From the NCBI GenBank assembly GCA_017540825.1, contig JAFYAH010000050.1:1-34628 (forward strand): a stretch of 34,628 nt of DNA, read 5' to 3'. Within the stretch, counting starts at the first letter, position 1. The number at the start of each line of letters is the position of its first letter. The translations under genes and the position numbers were made by a program. The notes beneath the pieces were generated by a model that saw nothing but the letters and a program-made list of their open reading frames with translations, had not been told where the DNA came from and did not search any database. This DNA comes from Candidatus Methanomethylophilaceae archaeon. GTDB lineage: Archaea > Thermoplasmatota > Thermoplasmata > Methanomassiliicoccales > Methanomethylophilaceae. Positions 23,494 to 31,900 of this stretch are shown piece by piece.

Positions 23494-25152
23494 TCACTGC
23501 CTCTTTCTCATCAGGTAGACGCCGGCGGCTATCAGCGCCAGGCCTAGCACGGCCACCATGGCCAGAAGGGTGAAGTCCATGGAGCCTCCTTTCGCGGGGA
23601 TCTCCCTGACCTCGACCTCTCCGCACAGGGAGCAGGTGCGCGACTCCTGGCCGGGCTGGTCGGACGTAGGCTCCTTGACAGTCTTCCAGCCGGACCACGC
23701 GTGCCCGGTGGCTGGGATCGCCTCCGCCCTGGTCTCTCCGCAGACGGTGCATGTGTAGGTCTTGACGCCTCCCTCCTTGCAGGTCGCGGCCTTGGTCACG
23801 ACCCCGGCGTCCCATACGTGCTCGTGGATGTCCGGGACCGCCTTGAACACAGCGGTCACGTCCATGTCCCTGACGACGCTGGATAGATCCTCGCTCCATC
23901 CGACGAACTCGTAGGTGCATCCCTCGGAAGGCGCCTTGTAGGGCGTCTCGCCCTTGTACGTGGACGGGGACCCGCTCGGTACCGACTCGGCGTATAGGAC
24001 GACGACCTTGTTCTCGTCGTAGTAGCGGACCATGTACGTGGCGACCTCAGCGTACTGCGCCGTGAAGGTGGTGTCGCCGACTATCCTGACGGTGGTGTCC
24101 CCCCATCCCACGAAGATCTTCCCGGCCTGCGCAGGGGCCTCGGGGACCTTGGATATCCTGTCGCCGTAGCTGAGCTGCTGGGTCTCGACCACCGTCCCGT
24201 CCTCCAGCGCGAAGGTAACCATGGGGGTGCTGCTGATGCAGACTATCTCGTCCTTGTCCGGGTCGGGCTCGGGCCCTCCCTTGTCGATGACGAAGCCCTC
24301 CTCGTACGGGTCCTCGGTGGATATCAGGTATATGCACTCCACGTACCTGTAGACGGCCGGGTCGTAGAACCCGAGGGTCCAGTCGTTGTAGTACCACTCG
24401 TGGTCGACCCAGGTCCACTGGCTCCAGTACGACCAGGTGTTCTCGCCCACGAGGACGTCGCCCAGCCCGAACATGCTGTTCACCCATCCCTGCAGGTCGT
24501 TCCCGTTGGCGTCCGTGGTGTACGCCAGGTCTATCTGGAACCCGTTGGAGTCTATGGCGTCCTTCAGGACCTCTGCCATGGTGGACCCATGGCCCTTGAG
24601 CCAGAACCCCTTCTCCCTGACCTCCGCGGTGAAGGCCTCGAGGACCTCGGGGGTGTCGGGAGCGAACCCGTTGGCGAACCTGATGAACACGTACCCGTCG
24701 GCCTCGGGCCTGAAGTCGGGCGCGGAGTAGACGGTCGTCCCGTCCTGGACGCTCATCGTGGACAGGTGGAGGCAGTAGCTCGCTCCGGAAGCCATCATCC
24801 TGTCGGAGTCCGGTGCGAAGGCCATCAGGCCCCATCCGGACGTCCCCAGCGGGAGCCACTGGTGTATCCTCCACATGTGGTCCCCGTCGGCTTCGTGGCC
24901 GTCGACGGACCTGACGTTCCCTCTAGAGTTGAGCTCCATGGTCTTCCCCTGGTCGGCCAGGGCAGCGTCTATGGCCTCCCTCACCGTGGAGACCCCGCCG
25001 ACCACAGACATCTCGTAGCTGCCGTCCGGCTCCTCGACGAAGACCCTGACGTCGTCGCATGCCGCGGCCGAGCTGCCGTCCGACAGCGCGAGAGCAGGGG
25101 CGAGGAGCGCCAGAGCGGCCAGGATCACCAGGGCGATGCTTCCGTAACGCAT
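23494..25152 (-). CDS. Surface protein with two DUF4430-like domains and CxxC repeats
   Basis: 552 residues, first gene of the operon; ATG at 25152 with GGAGG at 25160-25164. Signal peptide (SIALVILAALALLAPALA). The first DUF4430-like domain (~34-130) has STVREAIDAALADQGK, GNVRSVDG and MWRIHQWLPLGTSGW. The second (~153-278) has MAEVLKDAIDSNGFQIDL, WVNSMFGLGDVLVGENTW and YYNDWTLGFYD. InlB-type repeats follow (~310-440, EFVGWSEDLSSVVRDMDV). Then come two repeats of the bacterial CxxC type (TYTCTVCGETRAEAIPATGH and SRTCSLCGEVEVREIPA). A C-terminal helix (LLAMVAVLGLALIAAGVYLM) plus MRKRQ anchors it. DUF4430 domains are related to the ligand-binding end of transcobalamin, so it is a good candidate surface corrinoid receptor. 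Confidence 0.88.
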   Translation of the reverse strand: MRYGSIALVILAALALLAPALALSDGSSAAACDDVRVFVEEPDGSYEMSVVGGVSTVREAIDAALADQGKTMELNSRGNVRSVDGHEADGDHMWRIHQWLPLGTSGWGLMAFAPDSDRMMASGASYCLHLSTMSVQDGTTVYSAPDFRPEADGYVFIRFANGFAPDTPEVLEAFTAEVREKGFWLKGHGSTMAEVLKDAIDSNGFQIDLAYTTDANGNDLQGWVNSMFGLGDVLVGENTWSYWSQWTWVDHEWYYNDWTLGFYDPAVYRYVECIYLISTEDPYEEGFVIDKGGPEPDPDKDEIVCISSTPMVTFALEDGTVVETQQLSYGDRISKVPEAPAQAGKIFVGWGDTTVRIVGDTTFTAQYAEVATYMVRYYDENKVVVLYAESVPSGSPSTYKGETPYKAPSEGCTYEFVGWSEDLSSVVRDMDVTAVFKAVPDIHEHVWDAGVVTKAATCKEGGVKTYTCTVCGETRAEAIPATGHAWSGWKTVKEPTSDQPGQESRTCSLCGEVEVREIPAKGGSMDFTLLAMVAVLGLALIAAGVYLMRKRQ

Positions 25153-25304
25153 TGAATATCCTCCATGTTCGTCTCTCAGGCGGCGAGATGCTGATCCGCG
25201 GCCTGAGGCAGGACGGCGGCGCATGATGCTGGCACGAATCGCACGCATGCATGTCACTTCCATCCATCGTCTTTCTTTTGAAATCATGTACACGTTATAT
25301 AATA
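25153..25304 (-). promoter_or_regulatory. Promoter and leader of the uptake operon
   Basis: ATTATATA on the minus strand (25296-25303) is a good TATA box. Initiation about 25 nt downstream leaves a leader of roughly 120 nt before the ATG at 25152, long for this window. The leader holds a 7-bp inverted repeat (CTCAGGC 25175-25181, GCCTGAG 25201-25207) and the GGAGG site. No cobalamin riboswitch core is visible. Confidence 0.5.
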
Positions 25305-25356
25305 GGTCTTATAGTCGTTCACATGAAGCGATGCACTGTGCGATTGGGACCGCCTG

Positions 25357-25366
25357 CATATATATG
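25357..25366. promoter_or_regulatory. Second TATA-like box
   Basis: CATATATATG is palindromic and lies about 60 nt further upstream of the operon start. It may be an alternative promoter for the uptake operon. Confidence 0.3.
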
Positions 25367-25425
25367 GACATTGCCTCCAAGTCATATCGCGCCATGCATC
25401 CAGCTCTGCGGACTTGATAAGAGAA

Positions 25426-25449
25426 AGGGCCGCCGAGGCCGACGACCCT
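25426..25449 (-). terminator. GC-rich hairpin after the 1116-aa surface gene
   Basis: Arms AGGG and CCCT enclose a GGCC-GCCGA-GGCC core, 12 nt beyond the stop of the upstream gene. On the minus strand it is followed by a pyrimidine run (TTTCTCTT). Weak but correctly placed. Confidence 0.35.
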
Positions 25450-25461
25450 GTTTTGATGAGG

Positions 25462-28400
25462 TCAGATCTCCCAGAGGACCCCGTCGGACCCGGAGAGCGC
25501 CTTGCCGGCAAGGGCGCTGGCCGAATGCGGCAGAGTGCCTCCGGCGGCCGACCTGAACACGATCCCCTGGAACGCTCCGGAGCCGAGCTTCTTGACGGCC
25601 TCCGGCATGACCGCGGTCTCGAGGGGGCAGGACTCGAAGGCGCTGTCCCCTATTGTCGCGGACGCCGACTCGAACTCCACGCGGGAAAGCTCGGAGCACT
25701 CGTAGAAGGCCTTTGCGCCGACGCTGGTGACCTTGGACGGCAGGATGGCCTCCTGTATGGGCGTGTACGCGAACGCGTAGGACCCTATGGTCTTCAGGGA
25801 GGCCCCGAGCGACACTTCGGACAGCTTGGTGCACTTGTAGAAGGCGTAGGAGCCTATGGTGGTCGCCGAGTCGGGGATGGCCACGGAGGTCAGCGACTTG
25901 CAGCCGTAGAACGCGTAGGCGCCGACCGTCTTCAGGGGCTCCCCGAACTCGATGCTCTTCATGCCGGAGCATCTGGCGAACGCCTTGATTCCTACGGAGG
26001 ACACGCTGTCCGCGTCGACAGGGGCGATATAGGTGCAGCCGTAGAACGCGTAGGAGCCTATCCTCTCGACGGAAGGCATGGCGACGGTGCGTATCTTGGA
26101 GTAGTCCTTGAAGGCGGAATCGCCTATCGCGGTCACCCTGCACTGGATCCCGCTGCAGTCGACGTACTCGGGGACGGTTATGTTCCTGAAGGAGCCGTCA
26201 TGGCCGATGACCTCGACCTCGGCGGGCAGCGAGGATGTCACCCTGTAGGTCAGCTTGCCGTAGGTGAACACGTAATCGGGCTGGACTCCGGCCTGGCGGA
26301 CGTACCTGTCGCCCGACTTCTGGTAGACGTAGCCGCTCAGCGCATCCGGGGACAGTCCCAGGACGGCGCCGTGCTCGTCGGCCATATCGGCAGGGAAGGG
26401 GCTGGTCGTTCCTATCGTGGATACGGACGACGGGACCGCTATGGAGGTCAAAGCGGTGCACTTGTAGAACGCATAGGAGCCTATGGCGCTCAGGGTCCCG
26501 GCCGAGTCTTCCAGGTTGACGCTGGCCAGCTTGGTGCACCTGTAGAACGCGTAGGCGCTGAGGGTCTTGAGGCTCTCCCCGACGTCGACGGTCTTGAGCT
26601 TGGTGCAGCTTGCGAACGCCTTCATCCCTACGGTGGACACTCCGCCGAGGTCGGCCTTCGTGATCGTGGTGCAGTTCTTGAACGCCTCCTTGCCGATGGA
26701 CGTCACCGGGACGGGTATGCCTCCGAAGGAGACCGTCTCGGGGACCACCAGTGAGGAGGGGGCCGTCTCGTACCCGACCAGGGACGCGGCCCTCGGCTCC
26801 AAGGACGTGACGGCGTACACGAGGCCGTTCTTCACGACTGTGTCGCCCACGGAGAGCGCCACCTTGTAAAGGGACTTTCCGGAGCCCTCGAAGTCGTGCC
26901 CGGGGAGGGAGTCGACAAAGATCTGGGACGCGCCGTCGTAGAACTTCAGGCCGTAGAACGCGTTGTTCCCGAAGCTGGCGACGGACGAGGCCACCGACAG
27001 CGACTCCAGCGCGGTGCAACCGCTGAACGCGCTCGTCCCGACGCTGCTGACGCCTTCGGAGATGACGACGCTCTTCAGCGCGGTGCATCCGGAGAACGAG
27101 TATCCTCCCGGGTTAGACCCTATGCGGACCGACGTCAGGGACGTGCAGTTGGCGAACGCCTTCAGGCCGACGGACGCGCCGTCCACGACGACGGACTCGA
27201 CGTCTCCGCAGTTGAAGAACGCCTTCTCCCCGATGGACTTCACGATGAACGACATGTCGGAGAAGCGGACAGAGAACGGCACGTGCAGGCGGGCGGGACA
27301 CTCCTCGTAGCCGATCAGGGAGACCTCCAGCGGGAGGACGGAAGTGACCTTGTACACTAGCCCGGAGACGACGAAAGTGTCGCCGACAGCGGCCTGCGAG
27401 CCTATAACCAGCATTCCAGGCGCGTACGAGAACGTGTAGTTGCTGGCGGACCCTCCCGACGGGACCAGCATGTAGGAGCCGGCGGAGAGGCACTCGGCCG
27501 ACACTGAAGGCGCGACGTATCCGGAAGCGGTCGAGGCGGTCTCGCCATAGACGAACCCTGTGACGCCGACCTGGAGCGCGGGCGAGGACCCGGCGGGTAT
27601 GGATTCGCTGACGTATGTAGCCACGAGGGTCGCAGGCGATATGCTCCAAGCGACGGACTTGTTGTCGAAGGTGCAGTCCTCCCATGCGTATCCGTCGTTC
27701 AGTACCAAGGTGGCGGAATAGCTGCCTGCGTCCTTGGCCGTGCCTCCGATGACGACGTAGGCGTCGCTCTGCTCCACGCCCGTCTGGGAGATTCCGGTGT
27801 AGACCAGTCTGCCTGCCTCGGGAATCCTAGCAGGCTGGACCATGGCCCCGCTCTCCTCGGTCATGCCGTATATGAGAGAGAAATTGCCCCCGTCCTTGTA
27901 GTACCCCAGCGTGAGGTCGTTGTAGACGCCGTCGTGGAACTGGATCCAGTACCTCCACAGGCCGTTGTCGTAGTACACGTCGCCAAGGCCGAATATGTCG
28001 TCGACCCAGTACATCAGGGCCTCCGACCCCGAGTCTCCGCTGTAGAACGAGCAGGGTATGCCCACGCTGTTGAGGACGGTCTCCAGGGCGGCCCCGGCGT
28101 CATGTCCCTGGGAGGTCAGCGTTATCCCTTCCCTGAGGTCGTCGGCGTCGTATCCCGAGCTGCCGAAGTCCGCCTCGTCCGCGCAGAAGTCCATCCTCAG
28201 GAAGAAGGTGAACGTGGCGTCTGGAAGCACATCCACCTGGCATGTGTCCGTCTTCCCCCCTGCGGTAGCGGTTATCGTCGAGGTCCCGATGGAAAGGGCG
28301 GCCAGGTTCCCGTCCTGGTCCACGGTTACCGCGCTGGTGTTGGAGCTGCTCCAGGTCACCTCGGGATGCGTGGCGTTGGACGGGCGGACCGTGGCCGAAA

Positions 28401-28812
28401 GAGTGTAGGTGTCCGTCACGCGAAGTGTCAAGCTCTCCTCGTCTATGGCGACGGACGTCACTTCTATGTCATGAGGGACCTCTATAGGCCAGAAGGATGT
28501 CTGAGAAGTGGTTCCGACCGATGTTGCTATGGCCTTCAGAGTCGCGGAGTCGCCTATCTCGCACCTGATGTCGGCGGAGAAGCTCTGGTTGCTGACGATC
28601 GCGAAAGCCCTGGTCACTTGAACGCCGCCCTCGTAGACCTCGAACCGCATCGACGACACCCAGGACGGCGCTGTGCCCTCTACATGCACCATCCCGTCCG
28701 CATAGACCGCGGTGAGCTCCACCGAGCTCTGGTCTGCGTCCGAGTCCGACGACAGAGCGGGCAAGGACGCTGCGACGGCCGCCGCCAGAAGCATCAGGAC
28801 TGCGACGCGCAT
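25462..28812 (-). CDS. Giant secreted Big_2/DUF4430-like/MBG/LRR protein (1116 aa)
   Basis: Start chosen at the ATG at 28812 because AGGAG lies 5 nt upstream and a signal peptide (RVAVLMLLAAAVAASLPALS) follows directly; an in-frame ATG at 28848 would hide it. Order: beta-sandwich (~28-112), Big_2 Ig-like domain (~113-195, with TLSATVRPSNATHPEVTWSS), DUF4430-like domain (~197-320, AALETVLNSVGIPCSFYSGD, YWVDDIFGLGDVYYDNGLW), one MBG-like repeat (~325-470, AGSYSATLVLNDGYAWEDCT), then BspA/LRR_5 repeats to the end (IGSYAFYKCTKLSEVSLGAS). There is no C-terminal membrane helix or known anchor; the chain ends GSDGVLWEI. Paralogue of the next gene upstream. Probably a surface-exposed adhesin or receptor; the attachment mechanism is unknown. 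Confidence 0.88.
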   Translation of the reverse strand: MRVAVLMLLAAAVAASLPALSSDSDADQSSVELTAVYADGMVHVEGTAPSWVSSMRFEVYEGGVQVTRAFAIVSNQSFSADIRCEIGDSATLKAIATSVGTTSQTSFWPIEVPHDIEVTSVAIDEESLTLRVTDTYTLSATVRPSNATHPEVTWSSSNTSAVTVDQDGNLAALSIGTSTITATAGGKTDTCQVDVLPDATFTFFLRMDFCADEADFGSSGYDADDLREGITLTSQGHDAGAALETVLNSVGIPCSFYSGDSGSEALMYWVDDIFGLGDVYYDNGLWRYWIQFHDGVYNDLTLGYYKDGGNFSLIYGMTEESGAMVQPARIPEAGRLVYTGISQTGVEQSDAYVVIGGTAKDAGSYSATLVLNDGYAWEDCTFDNKSVAWSISPATLVATYVSESIPAGSSPALQVGVTGFVYGETASTASGYVAPSVSAECLSAGSYMLVPSGGSASNYTFSYAPGMLVIGSQAAVGDTFVVSGLVYKVTSVLPLEVSLIGYEECPARLHVPFSVRFSDMSFIVKSIGEKAFFNCGDVESVVVDGASVGLKAFANCTSLTSVRIGSNPGGYSFSGCTALKSVVISEGVSSVGTSAFSGCTALESLSVASSVASFGNNAFYGLKFYDGASQIFVDSLPGHDFEGSGKSLYKVALSVGDTVVKNGLVYAVTSLEPRAASLVGYETAPSSLVVPETVSFGGIPVPVTSIGKEAFKNCTTITKADLGGVSTVGMKAFASCTKLKTVDVGESLKTLSAYAFYRCTKLASVNLEDSAGTLSAIGSYAFYKCTALTSIAVPSSVSTIGTTSPFPADMADEHGAVLGLSPDALSGYVYQKSGDRYVRQAGVQPDYVFTYGKLTYRVTSSLPAEVEVIGHDGSFRNITVPEYVDCSGIQCRVTAIGDSAFKDYSKIRTVAMPSVERIGSYAFYGCTYIAPVDADSVSSVGIKAFARCSGMKSIEFGEPLKTVGAYAFYGCKSLTSVAIPDSATTIGSYAFYKCTKLSEVSLGASLKTIGSYAFAYTPIQEAILPSKVTSVGAKAFYECSELSRVEFESASATIGDSAFESCPLETAVMPEAVKKLGSGAFQGIVFRSAAGGTLPHSASALAGKALSGSDGVLWEI

Positions 28813-28874
28813 CCAAACTCCTACGCCTGTATTGTTTTTTTCTATCATATTATCGCCTTTTATTTGTTTTTTAG

Positions 28875-28883
28875 TTTATATTT
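28875..28883 (-). promoter_or_regulatory. TATA box for the 1116-aa surface gene
   Basis: The minus strand reads AAATATAAA in a very AT-rich stretch, about 65 nt upstream of the preferred start. Expected initiation near 28850 leaves a short leader that carries the AGGAG site. Confidence 0.55.
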
Positions 28884-28917
28884 ACATTCATTGATGGAAA
28901 ATATATCCAATATTGAT

Positions 28918-28928
28918 TAAAAATTTTG
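28918..28928 (-). terminator. T-run after the 1571-aa surface gene
   Basis: The minus strand reads AAAATTTTTAA about 20-30 nt beyond the stop at 28950. Archaeal termination commonly uses such T-runs without a hairpin. Confidence 0.35.
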
Positions 28929-28949
28929 AACGCCTGATCGACCCGACGG

Positions 28950-31900
28950 TCAGAGCTCCCAGAGGACGCCTCCTTCGCCTGTGAAAGCCTTCCCGGACAG
29001 GCGGGACGCGGCATGCGGCAAGGCGCTTCCCGCGGCGGACTTGAACGCGAGGCCCTGGAACGCGCCGGAGCCGAGCTTCTTGATGGTGGCGGGCATGATG
29101 ACGCATTCCAGCGAGCAGGACTCGAAGGCGCCGTCGCCGATCGTGACGGAGGCTCCCTCGAACTCCGCGAAGACCAGGCTGGAGCACATCTGGAAGGCGT
29201 TGGCGCCGATGGAGGCCACCTTCGACGGCAGGACGATGCTCTGGATAGACGTGCAGGCGAAGGCATAGGAGCCTATCGTCTTCACGGAGGCACCGAGCGA
29301 CACGTCGGAGAGCCCTGTGCACTTGTAGAACGCGTAGGACCCAATGGTGGTCGTCGAGTCGGGGACGTCGACCGACGTCAGGGACTTGCAGCCGTAGAAC
29401 GCGTACGCGCTTATGGTCTTGAGCGAGGGGCCGAAGGATATCTGTCCCATGCCGGAGCACCTGGCGAACGCCTTCACGCCTATCGACGCGACGTTGTCCG
29501 TGTCCGTCGGGACGACGTAGGTGCACCCGTAGAAGGCCATGCTTCCGATCCTCTCGACGGAGGGCATGCTCACGGAGCGTATCTTGGCGTAGCCCCTGAA
29601 GGCCTCTTCGCCTATGGCGGTGACCTTGTAAGAAACGCCGCCCTTCTCGACGGACTCCGGGATGGATATGTTCCTGAACGACCCGTCGTGCCCGACTACC
29701 TCCAGCTCCGCCGGCAGGGTGGACACGACCCTGTAAGTCAGCCAGCCCACCTGGAACTCGCCTCCGATCTCCGCCCCAGGCTGGCGAACATAGACTCCGC
29801 CGGACTTCTTGTAGACGTACCCGTTCAGGGCGTCGGGAGTGGGGGCGAGGAGGCTTCCGTCCTCGTCCGCCATGTCCCCCGGGAAAGACGTGGCGCTGCC
29901 TATCGTGGTCACGAACGAGGGGACGGCGATGGAGGCCAGCGCGGAGCACTTGTAGAAGGCGTAGGAGCCTATGGCCCTAAGGGCCTTCCCGGAGTCCTCG
30001 AGGTTTATGCTGGACAGCTTGGTGCACCTGTAGAAGGCGTAGGCGCTGAGCGTCTTCAGGTTCTCCCCGACGTCCACCGACTTAAGGTTGGTGCAGCTGG
30101 CGAAGGCCTTTATCCCCACTTCGGAGACTCCGCCGAGGTCGGCCTTCGTGATCGTGGAACAGTTCTTGAAAGCCTCCTTGCCTACGGAGGTTATCTGGAC
30201 TCTGACGCCGTCGCAGGTCACGTATTCGGGAACGACCAGGCTGGACGGGGCGGACTCGTACCCCGACAGGGACGCCTTCCAAGGGTTCGAGGAGGCGACG
30301 GTGTACACCAGCCCGTCTATCGCGAAGGTGTCCCCTGCCGAGAGCCTCGCCTTCCACAGGGCTTTACCGGTCCCCTCGAAGTCGTGCCCTGAAAGGTCGG
30401 ACGCGCTGGCGCCGATCCTCGTGCCGCCGTCGTAGAACGTCAGGCCGTAGAAGGCGTTGGAGCCCACGCTTGAGACGGACGAGGCCACAGAGAGGGACTC
30501 CAGGGCGATGCACCCACTGAACGCGCTCTGCCCTATGCTCTGGACGCCTTCTGAAATCTCGACGTCCCTGAGGGCGGCGCATCCGAAGAACGCGTACCCG
30601 CCTATGTCTGAGCCGACGGCGACGGCCTCAAGGGACATGCAGTAGGAGAAGGCCTTGAGGCCAACGGAGGCGCCCCCTGCGTCGACGGACGCCACGTCGG
30701 AGCACTCGTAGAACGCCTTCTCGCCTATGGAGGTCACGGCGAACGACGTGTCCGAGTAGCGGACGCGGGACGGCACCTTCAGGCGGGCGGGGCAGTCCTC
30801 GTATCCCGTGAGGGAGACCTCGCGGGGGCTGAGGGAGGTCACCGTGTACACGAGACCGAACGAGACGAAGGAGTCGCCGACGGATGCGCCAGGGAGTATC
30901 GTGAGCGTCCCTGGGACGTACGAGAAGGAGTAGTTCCTGGCGGAGCCTCCGGACGGGACTAGGGTGTAGGTCCCTGGCGACAGGGAGCCCGCCGACACGG
31001 AAGGCGCGACGTATCCTGCGGCTGTGGAGGCGGTCTCGCCGTTAACGAACCCCGTGACGGACACCCGGAGCGAGGGGCTGTCCCCCTGAGAGATGGCCTC
31101 GCCGACGTAGGATGCCACGAGAGGCGCGCGCAAGATGGTCCAGCTGACGGCCTTTTCGGAATGAGATCCGTCCGCCCAGACGCAGCCGTCGTCCAGGGAC
31201 AGCCTTGCGGAATACGTCCCGGCGTCCCTTGCGACGTTGCCGGATATGCTGTATCCCGCTCCGGACGGCACCCCGACGCGATACTGGCCGTTGTAGACGA
31301 GGCCTGTCGCGGCGGAAGGCAGGTTGACAGGCACGTCGGAAGCCGTTATGGTGAGCGTCCCGGAAACATAGGTGAAAGAGTAGTTCCTGGCGGAGCCTCC
31401 GGACGGGGCAAGGGTATAGGTGCCGGGGGACGAGGATGTCGCGGAGACGGCGGGAGCGACATAGCCCGAGGCCGTCGAGGGGCCCTCCCCGCCCACGAAC
31501 CCTTCGACGGAAACCTGGAGCATGGGGGACGATCCCGCCTGCACGGTCTCGCTGACGTATGCGGCGGTCAGCATGGCGCGGGATATCGTCCAGCTGACGG
31601 TCTTTACAGAATGGGACCCGTCCGCCCAGACGTAGCCGTCGTCCAGGGACAGCCTTGCGGAATATATCCCGGCATCCCTGGCGACATTGCTCGAGATGCT
31701 GTATCCCGCTCCAGACGGCACCCCGACGCGGTACTGGCCGTTGTAGACGAGGCCTGTCGCGGCGGAAGGCACATCGACGGGCACGTCGGAAGCCGTGACG
31801 GTCAATGTACCAGGGACGTACGAGAATGAGTAGTTCCTGGCGGAGCCTCCGGACGGGACTAGGGTGTAAATCCCTGGCGACAGGGTGCCCGCCGACACGG

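Noticed and set aside
25153-25304. Cobalamin riboswitch in the leader of the uptake operon
   Set aside because: No B12-box-like GCCACTG or related conserved core can be seen; only a short unrelated inverted repeat is present.
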